This document shows positions 25,043-33,796 of a DNA stretch of 64,000 bases, one piece after another. Source of the stretch: Arthrobacter sp. Leaf137 (lineage in GTDB: Bacteria > Actinomycetota > Actinomycetes > Actinomycetales > Micrococcaceae); NCBI RefSeq assembly GCF_001423525.1, contig NZ_LMOI01000023.1:62001-126000 (forward strand). The letters run 5' to 3'. Below the pieces are notes generated by a model that made no database searches, had not been told where the DNA came from, and saw nothing but the letters and a program-made list of their open reading frames with translations. Numbering within the stretch: the first letter of the stretch is position 1; each line of letters starts with the position of its first letter. Made by a program: the position numbers and the translations under genes.

Positions 25043-28000
25043 CCATGTCCATCGCGCGGCTCTCGGCACAATCCGGTCTCCGCTACCTGTTCAAGACAAC
25101 GATGATGGATGACCTCTCCACCACTCCCCCGGACGCCACCACCTACTACATGAAGGCAGGTACCCCGGAAGGCCGTTGGATCGGCAGCGGACTCAACGGC
25201 ATCAGCAAAGAAGCTGGGGAGGTTGTCACACAAATTGATGCACGAGCCGTCTTCGATCTAGCGACTCACCCTGAGGCCGGCACTCCCCTGGGCCGCCCAC
25301 ACAACCGACCCATCGCCGTCGAGAACAAGAACGGTCCGCCCACCACCCGTCACGCCGTCGTCGCCTTCGACCTAACCTTCAGCGTGCCAAAGTCCGTGTC
25401 CGTCCTCTGGGCACTCAGCCCCCGCAGCACGCAAGAACGGATCCTGCGCACCCATCATGACGCAGTCGAAGCAACCCTTGCCTGGCTCGAGGAGAAAGTC
25501 ATCCACACACGGGCCGGACGCAACGGAGTCGCCCACCTCGGCACGCGGGGCGCCGTCGCCGCCTCCTTCGACCACTGGGAATCACGCACCGGCGACCCGC
25601 AACTCCACACCCATCTTGTGATCGCAAACCGCATCCAACGCATAACCGACGGCGCCTGGGCCACACTGGACTCCCGCACTCTGTACAAAGCCGCCGTCGC
25701 CGCCAGTGAACACTACAACGGCCTCCTCTTCGACGCCCTCCAAGAGGAACTTGGAACCGACACCGACATCCGCGTTCCCATCACGACCACGCACAACCCC
25801 AGCCAACAGCTGACCGGTATCGAAGACGAACTCATCCGAGAATTCTCCAACCGGTCCCGACTCATCAATGTGGAAACAGACCGACTCGTGTCCGAATGGA
25901 TCGAGGACCACGGCCATCCCCCGACAGCCACAACAGTCATCAAGCTCCGACAGCAGGCCACCTTGGCTACCCGCGCACCAAAGACCGAACTCCCCACACC
26001 GTTGCACCGACTCTCCGAACAGTGGCGGACACGCGCCGTCGAGAAGGGATTCCGGCCGTCCGAGGTCCTCGCCGCCACCATCAACCGATCCCGGCTTTCG
26101 CCATTCAGTTCCAGTGACTTCGCTGCCGATTGGATCACCTCCGTCGCTAGCCTCACCAGGGAAAGGGTCGCCGCGAAGCGCTCAACCTGGAATCGCTGGA
26201 ATCTCCTGGCCGAAGCCGAACGGGTCTGCGCCCAGATCCGCTGCCGCACCTCCTCTGACCGGGCGGCCCTGATGGATGCCGTTGCTACCGCCGCTGAACG
26301 ACAGTCCGTTGCCCTCAACGAATACCGCTACACCGTCCGTCCAGACGCAGCATTGGACCTAAGACTTGGGCAGCAAAGCTGCTTCGACTTCCAGGGATCG
26401 CGCCTGTACACCGATGCCACTACCCTCGCCTGTGAGGACGCCATCATGGCTGCAAGGAACGACGACGGCGGCCCAGCGGTCCGCGCGGACGTCACCATGG
26501 ATGCGCTGGACAACGCTCATCGCTCCGAGAAGTCGGCACTGCACACCGACCAGCGTGCCGCCGTCGCCGACGTCGTCCTGAGCGGCAACCGCCTCGATGC
26601 CATCGTCGGCCCTGCCGGTACGGGAAAGACAACGACGCTCGGCGTGGTCAAAACAGTATGGGAAGCAGAGTACGGTGCCGGAAGTGTCATTGGCTTGGCG
26701 CCGGCAGCAGCGAGTGCCGACGTGTTGGGCCGTGAACTGGGGATGGCCACAGAGAACGTGTCGAAGTGGCTTCATGAATCGATGGGTCGAGGTGCAGGCA
26801 TGAGAGCTGAAAGTTTCCTCGACGTCCAAGCTCGCCTGACCCATGCCCCTATCGGCGAGCATCGGAGCATCGCATACGCGCAGGAAGCCACCCGCCTCGC
26901 TGCCACCCAGCACCGGTGGTCATTCCATAACAACCAACTCATTGTCGTCGACGAGGCTTCCATGGTCTCCACCTTCCAGCTCGCTGCCCTCGTCCGGCAG
27001 GCCCAGGATGCCGGGGCGAAGATTTTGCTGGTGGGTGACCCCGGCCAACTGGATGCGATCGACGCCGGCGGAGTCCTCGGCTGGCTGGACCGGCAAGGAA
27101 GGGCTTCTCGCCTCAGCACCATCTGGAGATTCCACGAAGAGTGGGAACGGACATCCTCCCTCAAGCTGAGGACGGGAGACTACTCGGCGATCTCTGACTA
27201 CGAGCAGCATCAGCGGACCCGGCACGGCACCTACCTGAACATGCTCGACAAGGCCTACCTTGCGTGGCAGGCCGACAGCCGGGCAGGCAAATCATCCATC
27301 CTCATCGCCGCGGACAATGAGACCGTCAGCATGCTCAACGAACGCGCCCAAGCTGACTTGGTGGCCCAAGGAGCGGTGGACGCCGAGCTGACAGTTCAGC
27401 TTGCTGATGGCTTACGAGCCGGTTCAGGCGACACGATTATCGCCCGCGGAAACAACCGCAGGCTCATCGACAGCGACGAGGACTTTGTCCGGAACGGAAC
27501 GCTCTACGACGTCGAAGGCGTCCACCGTGACGGCTCCGTTCTCGCTGTGCGGCGGGAGACAGGCGCACGGGTCGAGCTTCCGCGCACGTATCTCGAGTCG
27601 CACGTCGAGTTGGGGTATGCGACCACCGCTCACCGTTCCCAGGGCGTCACGGTCGACACCGGGCACACGGTAGTGACTCAAGGCCGTCTTACCCGCGAAT
27701 TGCTGTACGTCAGCATGACGCGGGGCCGGTCCGGCAACTTCGCATACGTGAGTGAAGGCGACGATGTTGACCATCCTGTCGTAGATCCCTCACTTCAGTT
27801 GTCGTGGCGGAACATTCTGGCGGAGGTCCTAGCAGCCGAAGGTGCTGAGCGGACCGCGCATGAAGTGCGGGACGCCGAGCGAATTAAGTCGGACAGCCTT
27901 GAGCGGCTCTACTCCGAGTACGACTACTTGGCGCAGCTCGCTGCAAGTCACGATCTTCTGCAATGCCTAGAGAAGCAACCAATGGACGCGTCTCCCGATT

Positions 28001-28596
28001 ATGACCAGTCGCCCTCGTGGGGCGCTGCTGTGGCGGCTTGGCGAAAAGCCACAGCGGTCAGCCGTCAGAGTGCCGAAGTCGTGTTAGTCCGAACTCTTCG
28101 TAGCATCGCCACAGCGAATGATCCCGTTGCTGTCCTCAGCATGCGGTTGCGTCAGTCTTCAAGGGGAATGCCGACCTCGGTAGAGGAACCTTTGGAAGAG
28201 GTGCTTGAAATCTCCCGCCCGGATTTGGCGACGTTGGTCGAACAGGTCCGCCACCGGATCCGGCAGCGGACGGAAAATGTGATGATGGCCGCCCTAACGG
28301 AAGAACCCGAATGGAAGCACTGCCTGGCTTCGCTGGTCGGCAGCGGTGCGGTGTCGGGCGAGCTGATTGGTGAGATTGCCGTCTATCGGGATCGATGGGG
28401 AGTCCTGCAGCCCGACCTTCTCTTGGGACCGAAACCAGCCGACTACGAGTGGGAACAGCAGACTCATTGGGCAAGGCTCCAGCTAGCGATTGAGGGAACC
28501 CGAGGACGTATAGGCACAGCGCAGCCAGCTTCAACCGTCGTCGATGTTCCACTCGGCGGCCCCGCCCTACTTACTACCGCCGGCTGGCAGCTCTAA
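25039..28596 (+). CDS. MobF-family relaxase with RecD-like helicase (TraA/TrwC type)
   Basis: It nicks oriT, stays bound to the 5' end and unwinds the strand for transfer. The chosen ATG (25039) follows CAGGAG and overlaps the previous stop; an upstream ATG at 25000 has no such support. The protein has about 1185 residues. The N-terminal relaxase domain has SGLRYL with a candidate catalytic Tyr near residue 16, FDLTFSVPKSVS (about 110) and the three-His motif LHTHLVIANR (about 188-197). The helicase part has Walker A GPAGTGKTTTLG (about 523), Walker B VDEASMVS (about 636) and a UvrD-like C-terminal motif (TTAHRSQGVTVD). Length and order match actinobacterial MobF proteins. Confidence 0.95.
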   Translation: MTMSIARLSAQSGLRYLFKTTMMDDLSTTPPDATTYYMKAGTPEGRWIGSGLNGISKEAGEVVTQIDARAVFDLATHPEAGTPLGRPHNRPIAVENKNGPPTTRHAVVAFDLTFSVPKSVSVLWALSPRSTQERILRTHHDAVEATLAWLEEKVIHTRAGRNGVAHLGTRGAVAASFDHWESRTGDPQLHTHLVIANRIQRITDGAWATLDSRTLYKAAVAASEHYNGLLFDALQEELGTDTDIRVPITTTHNPSQQLTGIEDELIREFSNRSRLINVETDRLVSEWIEDHGHPPTATTVIKLRQQATLATRAPKTELPTPLHRLSEQWRTRAVEKGFRPSEVLAATINRSRLSPFSSSDFAADWITSVASLTRERVAAKRSTWNRWNLLAEAERVCAQIRCRTSSDRAALMDAVATAAERQSVALNEYRYTVRPDAALDLRLGQQSCFDFQGSRLYTDATTLACEDAIMAARNDDGGPAVRADVTMDALDNAHRSEKSALHTDQRAAVADVVLSGNRLDAIVGPAGTGKTTTLGVVKTVWEAEYGAGSVIGLAPAAASADVLGRELGMATENVSKWLHESMGRGAGMRAESFLDVQARLTHAPIGEHRSIAYAQEATRLAATQHRWSFHNNQLIVVDEASMVSTFQLAALVRQAQDAGAKILLVGDPGQLDAIDAGGVLGWLDRQGRASRLSTIWRFHEEWERTSSLKLRTGDYSAISDYEQHQRTRHGTYLNMLDKAYLAWQADSRAGKSSILIAADNETVSMLNERAQADLVAQGAVDAELTVQLADGLRAGSGDTIIARGNNRRLIDSDEDFVRNGTLYDVEGVHRDGSVLAVRRETGARVELPRTYLESHVELGYATTAHRSQGVTVDTGHTVVTQGRLTRELLYVSMTRGRSGNFAYVSEGDDVDHPVVDPSLQLSWRNILAEVLAAEGAERTAHEVRDAERIKSDSLERLYSEYDYLAQLAASHDLLQCLEKQPMDASPDYDQSPSWGAAVAAWRKATAVSRQSAEVVLVRTLRSIATANDPVAVLSMRLRQSSRGMPTSVEEPLEEVLEISRPDLATLVEQVRHRIRQRTENVMMAALTEEPEWKHCLASLVGSGAVSGELIGEIAVYRDRWGVLQPDLLLGPKPADYEWEQQTHWARLQLAIEGTRGRIGTAQPASTVVDVPLGGPALLTTAGWQL

Positions 28597-28617
28597 GCTG
28601 ATCTAAGAGGCAATGTC

Positions 28618-29187
28618 ATGGCTGGGAACCCCGCAGTGAAACCGGTAGTTGCGACAGCCGGGCTGGTAACGACCAGTGCGACTGCCCTCATCCTTCTTGT
28701 TCTGGCTATCGTTTACATTCCCGCCGCAGAACTACCTCTTGCGCCGAAGATGGTAGCCGCTGCACTCCCCTTGGCCGCGACTATGATCGCGGGCTTTCTG
28801 TGGTGGAGCCGAGCCAAACGACGCCGTACGTGGGAGGCCACCGCAGCGGAGCAGTGGCGGTCCTTCGATAATGCGAAGCGGGCCGGCGGCACCACCACCG
28901 AAGTAACTCTGCTTAGTGTCGACGCTGTCCAACCCACTGGTTCCTGGGTCACCGTAGCGTGGAATCGCTTCAATCACGTTCAGCCCGCCTGGCTAGAATC
29001 GCTTCCGGAACCAATCTGGCCTGGATCTGTCCTACTCATCTCCCCCGACCCGGCGCAAGTAATGCCTGGTGCGCCCTGGCCCGACGCTTATCTTATTCGC
29101 GCTGTTGATTGCCTAGCTTGGGCGCCTGCTGAAGGGCGCCCCTCAGTACAGCAGCCGTCGTCAACTTTCAGGGTGCGCCATCCGTAG
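28618..29187 (+). CDS. Two-TM protein downstream of the relaxase
   Basis: This 189-residue protein has two adjacent membrane helices (TTSATALILLVLAIVYIP and MVAAALPLAATMIAGFLWW), a basic stretch (RAKRRR) and a soluble domain of about 120 residues without a known motif. It starts 21 bases after the relaxase stop and is probably in its operon. The position suggests a transfer-related role; no family recognised. Confidence 0.6.
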   Translation: MAGNPAVKPVVATAGLVTTSATALILLVLAIVYIPAAELPLAPKMVAAALPLAATMIAGFLWWSRAKRRRTWEATAAEQWRSFDNAKRAGGTTTEVTLLSVDAVQPTGSWVTVAWNRFNHVQPAWLESLPEPIWPGSVLLISPDPAQVMPGAPWPDAYLIRAVDCLAWAPAEGRPSVQQPSSTFRVRHP

Positions 29188-29219
29188 GCCCCCTCGTAGC
29201 CACACCGGCAGGCATCTAT

Positions 29220-29239
29220 TCGAACATATGTTCTATACT
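29220..29239 (+). promoter_or_regulatory. LexA/SOS box overlapping the promoter of the 29.25-kb gene
   Basis: TCGAACATATGTTCTA (29220-29235) fits the actinobacterial LexA site TCGAAC-N4-GTTCGA with one mismatch, and its core GAACATATGTTC is a perfect palindrome. A -10-like TATACT (29234-29239) follows directly, 7 bases before the GTG, so LexA would cover the promoter of a probably leaderless transcript. Confidence 0.75.
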
Positions 29240-29246
29240 TGTCTTC

Positions 29247-29531
29247 GTGATTAAGTCCGGCTCTCCCGAAGATTTGGAGCGCATGATGGCTCGGATGGAT
29301 GCCGAGGCCACTCGCCCCATAGATGACCCGGCTCCGATCCGCGACTTTCCCAAATACGGCCGGCCTTTGATCTATGTCGGAGGAATTTACGGCAAAGCTG
29401 TGGGCTGGACCCACAAGTACGGACTCATCGAATGGCTGGATTCCTCCGGCAAGTACCACATGGGCTGGGCGCACTCCTCAAGCATTAAGCGGGTGCAGCC
29501 GGAAGAGTGGAAGGGCAGCAGTAGGCTGTAG
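29247..29531 (+). CDS. Small hypothetical protein, probably SOS-controlled
   Basis: This 94-residue protein starts with GTG at 29247. The N-terminal third is a charged helix (SPEDLERMMARMDAEA). The rest reads like a small SH3-type or beta-barrel domain (RPLIYVGGIYGKAVGWTHKY, GLIEWLDSSGKYHMGWAH). It has no Shine-Dalgarno site, and a LexA box covers its promoter. A strong terminator follows. In conjugative elements SOS-controlled genes often trigger excision or transfer, but this protein has no known homolog in my knowledge. Confidence 0.65.
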   Translation: MIKSGSPEDLERMMARMDAEATRPIDDPAPIRDFPKYGRPLIYVGGIYGKAVGWTHKYGLIEWLDSSGKYHMGWAHSSSIKRVQPEEWKGSSRL

Positions 29532-29584
29532 CGTCCAGCAACCACGCCGCGGAGCCATCAGTCCGTTGAGCTGATACATAAACA

Positions 29585-29618
29585 CTGGCCTGGTCCTCCG
29601 CTGGGAGGACCAGGCCAG
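29585..29618. terminator. Bidirectional terminator hairpin between convergent genes
   Basis: CTGGCCTGGTCCTCC and its exact reverse complement (15-base arms) surround GCTG. It separates the plus-strand relaxase side from the minus-strand transfer operon. Confidence 0.8.
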
Positions 29619-29681
29619 CTTCCGTTCGGTAGATGTTCGGTGATGAAGGCAATTCGTGGGTTCGACGCCGGACTCGACGGT

Positions 29682-30188
29682 TCAGAGGCTGATGTCAGTC
29701 CGCGCCGCCCTGCCGGAAGGGTTCAAGGCCACCGGCCATTTGGCCGTGACTGTGTAAGGGGCCGCAGGCTGAGTTGCCTCAGGAGCGGCCTGCAAACCGA
29801 CGGCAGCAGTCGCCTCAGGGCCGGCGGCACGGGCCGAACGCTGGTAAGCGGCTGTCCCGAAACGGAGGTCAGGGCCGATCGTCTCAGCGACTATGCGTCG
29901 GGCCTCCCTCCGCTCTCCATCCTTGTCGAAAGCACGGAACTCGAGTTCACCGGACACCGTAACAGGGTCCCCCTTCTTCAGGGAGTTTGAGGCATTTTCG
30001 GCGAGCGCGCGGAACGCTGAGACGTTGTGGAAGACAGGCTCGCCGTCCTGCCACGCTCCGTCTGCTCCTTGAATTCGTTGGTTCACAGCTACCCGCAGTT
30101 TGGCGTGCGCTACACCGGACTCACCGTAGGTGAGCTCCGGGTCCGCGACGAGGTTGCCAACGATGTTGACCGGAATCTTGGTGCTCAT
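29682..30188 (-). CDS. ssb: Single-stranded DNA-binding protein
   Basis: This protein of about 168 residues has an OB fold: VNIVGNLVADPELTYGESG, LRVAVNQR, FHNVSAFRALAENASNSLKK and VTVSGELEFRAFDKDGE. The ATG at 30188 follows AAGGGAAGGA at good distance; the frame is open further upstream without a site. It binds the transferred strand. The C-terminus ends TDISL and lacks the acidic DDxIPF tip of chromosomal SSBs, so it may not recruit the usual partners. It is the last gene of the long minus-strand operon after the ArdC-like gene. Confidence 0.92.
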   Translation of the reverse strand: MSTKIPVNIVGNLVADPELTYGESGVAHAKLRVAVNQRIQGADGAWQDGEPVFHNVSAFRALAENASNSLKKGDPVTVSGELEFRAFDKDGERREARRIVAETIGPDLRFGTAAYQRSARAAGPEATAAVGLQAAPEATQPAAPYTVTAKWPVALNPSGRAARTDISL

Positions 30189-30244
30189 ATTTTCTGTCCT
30201 TCCCTTCGCAGACGGGGCTCTCCCGTCCAACGGTTGTGAGTGTC

Positions 30245-31399
30245 CTACGGGCCCGCGATCTCCAGGCCGTGCGAAGGCCCGGGTTGGTTCATGCCCGCGT
30301 AAGAATCCTGGCCTTCGACCCGCGGAGCGGCTTCAACCCCTGGAACCTTCCCACCCGGCCCCTGAGAATCAGATACTTCGAGAATCTCCTTGCTCGCTGC
30401 AGTGACCCGTCCAAGCACAGACTTCGCAATGTCCACACGCGAGGAAGCCGGCTTCCCGGAGGAGGCGCCAGATGCAGAGTGCTCCGCCTCAATCACGGCG
30501 TCAGCCCAGCCGGACAAGTAGCTGGCCGACTGGGGACCGCGGTCAATTCCATGAGCCTTCAGCACGGTGTAGGCAACTGACTCGGCCTCGACTTCGGCCA
30601 GTCCACGGTGGTCCACGCTGCTCCCATAGAGCTTGCCCACTTTGTCATCCGGCCCATGAAGCAGCACGTGCCCGAGCTCATGTGCCAGCACAGCGCTGCG
30701 CTCTACGGCATTCAGCCAGCCGCCTACCTGAACCCTGCGTTGGGCAAAGTCGGTAAAGCCACTGGTAAGCCCGTACTGCGCATCGGTCACGTCCACCGAG
30801 AAGCCGTGTACCCGCGCAACTCCAGCCAATGAATTCCACAGTTGTGGAGCCACACTGGAGGAAACCCCTGTCGGCCTCGGGACCAGCAGAGGCGCACCCT
30901 CGGTCTGGGAAACATCGAAGACTGCCTGGCCGCGCCAACCGGTAATGATCGTCTTCTTTCCTTCATCGATGGCACCATTGGGACACTTGTCACCCACAGG
31001 GACGCGCTGTCGCGTGCCGTTGGGCAACAGCAGCTGTTGAACCCGGGCCGTCCTGGGCGCAATAACCCACAGGGCATGCTCGCCGCGGAGGACCGTGCGG
31101 CCGTGCCGCTCCCACTCCTTGTACCCGGCCACCAGCGTGGGCTCGTCAGTACCGCGCTGTGCCATCTGCATCGTCAGCAGGGCGACGTTGCCCCCTGAGT
31201 AGCGCCACAGGGTGGCGGAGGCATCGAGGAGAACCTGCCAGCGCGAGGGAGACTCTACTGCCTCTTCGAGGATCGAATGCAGGCCGTCCATTAGGAGAGC
31301 AACGCGCTCCTCCGGCGCCAGGTGCCGCGCTTCCAGCGCGGATATCAGGTCAGGCGAGGTACTTGCGGAAACCTTTGGTGAAGCGGCCACGATAGCCAC
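30245..31399 (-). CDS. ArdC-like antirestriction protein (ssDNA-binding plus zincin domain)
   Basis: This 384-residue protein has an N-terminal domain (about 50-170) of the ArdC ssDNA-binding type (WRYSGGNVALLTMQM, GYKEWERHGRTV, GEHALWVIAP). A metalloprotease-like domain with LAHELGHVLLH (HEXXH, about 239-249) follows, with a downstream Glu in EVEAESVAYTVL. ArdC proteins protect incoming single-stranded plasmid DNA from restriction. The start may be the GTG at 31399 or the one at 31390, which is better spaced from AGAAGG. The C-terminal 70 residues are low-complexity. The gene sits between SSB and the coupling protein, as expected for an entry-protection gene. Confidence 0.85.
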   Translation of the reverse strand: MAIVAASPKVSASTSPDLISALEARHLAPEERVALLMDGLHSILEEAVESPSRWQVLLDASATLWRYSGGNVALLTMQMAQRGTDEPTLVAGYKEWERHGRTVLRGEHALWVIAPRTARVQQLLLPNGTRQRVPVGDKCPNGAIDEGKKTIITGWRGQAVFDVSQTEGAPLLVPRPTGVSSSVAPQLWNSLAGVARVHGFSVDVTDAQYGLTSGFTDFAQRRVQVGGWLNAVERSAVLAHELGHVLLHGPDDKVGKLYGSSVDHRGLAEVEAESVAYTVLKAHGIDRGPQSASYLSGWADAVIEAEHSASGASSGKPASSRVDIAKSVLGRVTAASKEILEVSDSQGPGGKVPGVEAAPRVEGQDSYAGMNQPGPSHGLEIAGP

Positions 31400-31473
31400 C
31401 CTTCTGCTTCTTGGACCGCAGCGTTACTGCGCAGACACCTGTACATGGCCCCAGCTACCTTGAGCGACATGAT

Positions 31474-31986
31474 TCAGAAGTCGGGAACCAGCTGATGTGA
31501 GGCTTTGCACCATTCGAGGAAGGCGGGGTCGTCATTAGCGAGGACACGTGGGGCAGGTTCCTTGTGCGTCTGCAGCCCGACGCATCCTGCCGTCCTGGTA
31601 TGTATCCTCAACCGTTCGACGGCGTGAGGGAGCCTTTCGTGAAAGGCCAGCGGTCCGAAGCCCGGGTCATCGGGCGTGTAAGAGGCGAGCTCCGCGCGCT
31701 GCAGTGCGTATAACTCAGCCACAATCTCAGGGTGCCGCCACCAACAATCCGGCACGATCGACGTCGTCAACTGATAGGTGGCCACGAGCCATCGAACCCA
31801 GGCAAAGAGTGATTGCCACACATCCTGCGCCTGCTCCGCAGTCATGTCCCTCCAGCGCCGGGTCACACTTTTCGGGGTGGCGGGGGATGTGAACGCAGAC
31901 CGAAACAGCTGGGCGGTGATCTCGTCGTCACCGAAGTGTCCCGCAGACGGAACATCGAACTCGTCAGTGTTGTCATGGCTGCGCAT
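31474..31986 (-). CDS. DUF4913-like protein
   Basis: This 170-residue acidic protein has the DUF4913 pattern: WQSLFAWVRWLVATYQLTTS, IVPDCWWRHPEIVAELYALQ. The family occurs almost only next to T4SS genes in actinobacterial conjugative elements and has no known activity. Its start overlaps the coupling protein stop by 14 bases, so it is translationally coupled and probably works with it. Confidence 0.8.
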   Translation of the reverse strand: MRSHDNTDEFDVPSAGHFGDDEITAQLFRSAFTSPATPKSVTRRWRDMTAEQAQDVWQSLFAWVRWLVATYQLTTSIVPDCWWRHPEIVAELYALQRAELASYTPDDPGFGPLAFHERLPHAVERLRIHTRTAGCVGLQTHKEPAPRVLANDDPAFLEWCKASHQLVPDF

Positions 31987-33796
31987 CAGGCGTCTCCTCG
32001 GTCTTCTGCTGGCGTAGCCTGTGGCCCTCCGCTAACAGGGCCTCCATCTCGGCTTTCAGGCGACGCAGCTCCCCCGCGTCCTTGCGTTTGTGCCACTCCA
32101 GCAGATCGAGCAGGATAGGCCGGGTTCGTCGGCCAAGCATCAGAGCGGTGCCAGCGGGGAGACGTCGGATCTCGTCGAGCGCGATCACTGGGGTTTCACG
32201 TATCTGCTCTCCGTCCTGGCGGCCCTGGGACGACCAGGATCGTGTGGTGAGCGTGAGGCTACGCTCACCGAGCAATCCGGCGAGTGAACGGAGATCTCGT
32301 TCGTCCGATCCGCCGCCGAAGATCACCTTGATAATGGCCGAGTCCCAGATCGTCGCCGCCTCATCGATTGACCATCCGGAACGCGCCTGGGACAGGGACT
32401 GCAAGACCACGAGGGTTGAGATGCCGATACCTCCGCCGTCGGACAGTGCCACCGGAAGTCCCGGCCATGGGGCCAAGTTGGCAATTTCATCGAGGATCAG
32501 GGAAAGTGGGGGCTCCAACCGTCCACCGGCAGAAACGAAGGCCATCTCACGTGCTGCGTTGTCGATGTCGTCAATCAGCGCGGACAAGTACGGCCCTGCG
32601 GCTGCGGCTCCAGCCCGAGTACCAATCAGGTACAGGGTTCCCCGCTCCCGGATGAAGGCTTTCGGATCAAACTCTTCAGACGCATCCTGCGGATTCAGCG
32701 CGGCCAGCACCTTGGGCGAGGACAGAGGCGCCACCGCCGCCGTAACCCCAATCCACGAGTTCGACGTATTCCGCGGGTCGTCCTCCAGGATGCCCATCAG
32801 GTCGGCCTGCCAACCCAGCGCCGCGCCCGGCTGACCCAGCACCTCCAGTGCTTCCCGCGCCAGTACCGGACTGGAAGACCAGCGTCGGAAAGCCGTCACT
32901 CCCTCGCCAGTCAGCGCCGCGGCATGGAGCAGGCACTGAAGAACTATCAGCGAGCGCTTTTGCCAGGCGGCGTTCTCGCCCTTCATCTCGGTGTCCGCCG
33001 TGATAACTAGCGCCCGCCGGGTAGCAATGTCAGGGTCTTCACACCCGCGTACCGGCGACCAGCGAAGCGACGACGGGATCGCCGACATACCCTGTGGGTC
33101 AAAGACGGTCACGGGTCGCCCACCGGAAGCCCGCGCCTTCATCGTCACCACCAGGTTGTCCGCACGCGTGGATGTCGTGACGACTGCCCCCGGCGCATCA
33201 AGAATGGCGTTGATGACGACGTACAAGCCCTTGCCGGATCGTGGCGCACCCTGAATCACCATCGACTCCTCCGTGGAAACATGAACGGTGACGCCCCGTG
33301 AGCGGCCCAGCGTCCACGACAGGTCCTGCACCGAAGGGTTTGCGAGTCCTGGACGCGTGAACTTTCCTCTTTTCCGCACAGCCCTCGCCCCAAAATCGTG
33401 AAGAATCTCCGCTCGGCGGGCAACGCCGTCGCGGTTCAAGATGTCTTGGCGCAGCCAACTACCCGATTGCTTCCATCGCCGCCAAAGGACCACCGCACCG
33501 ACGGCGAGCGCACCAAGCAGCAGTAGAGCCGGGGTGAGAACCCACCAGACGCTGTCTGTGCCAAGCACACAATCAGCCCGGCGAACAATGATCCATTCCA
33601 TTCTGTTGGCGATGAGTCCGACGGCGGCGGCAGGGTTGAAGGGCGACGGCGGCATGGTGCCGCACTGCCAAGAGCCGGCCACGTGCGCTGCTGCCTGCAC
33701 CACTGCGCAGAGACTTACGTAGGCTGCGGCGGCGACAAGCCCAGCGGTGACCAAAGGGTTGTCGCTTGCCGCCCGCGAGCTCGCTGGCCGTCTCAC
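31973..33796 (-). CDS. VirD4/TraG-type coupling protein ATPase
   Basis: This 607-residue protein links the relaxosome to the secretion channel. Two N-terminal membrane helices (LVTAGLVAAAAYVSLCAVV; VLTPALLLLGALAVGAVVLW) precede the motor domain with Walker A GAPRSGKG (about 185) and Walker B LILDEIANLAPWPG (about 440). After that comes the TraM-recognition-like region (VLQSLSQARSGW, IFGGGSDERDL). The C-terminus is a charged helix. The ATG overlaps the VirB4-like stop by 4 bases. Layout and length match actinobacterial T4CPs. Confidence 0.93.
   Translation of the reverse strand: MRRPASSRAASDNPLVTAGLVAAAAYVSLCAVVQAAAHVAGSWQCGTMPPSPFNPAAAVGLIANRMEWIIVRRADCVLGTDSVWWVLTPALLLLGALAVGAVVLWRRWKQSGSWLRQDILNRDGVARRAEILHDFGARAVRKRGKFTRPGLANPSVQDLSWTLGRSRGVTVHVSTEESMVIQGAPRSGKGLYVVINAILDAPGAVVTTSTRADNLVVTMKARASGGRPVTVFDPQGMSAIPSSLRWSPVRGCEDPDIATRRALVITADTEMKGENAAWQKRSLIVLQCLLHAAALTGEGVTAFRRWSSSPVLAREALEVLGQPGAALGWQADLMGILEDDPRNTSNSWIGVTAAVAPLSSPKVLAALNPQDASEEFDPKAFIRERGTLYLIGTRAGAAAAGPYLSALIDDIDNAAREMAFVSAGGRLEPPLSLILDEIANLAPWPGLPVALSDGGGIGISTLVVLQSLSQARSGWSIDEAATIWDSAIIKVIFGGGSDERDLRSLAGLLGERSLTLTTRSWSSQGRQDGEQIRETPVIALDEIRRLPAGTALMLGRRTRPILLDLLEWHKRKDAGELRRLKAEMEALLAEGHRLRQQKTEETPDAQP

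Noticed and set aside
29653..29680. GTGGGTTCGACGCC as a partial copy of the tRNA-Leu T-arm, a possible att site
   Set aside because: Only about ten bases match the tRNA and the rest diverges; it also lies within the transfer genes.
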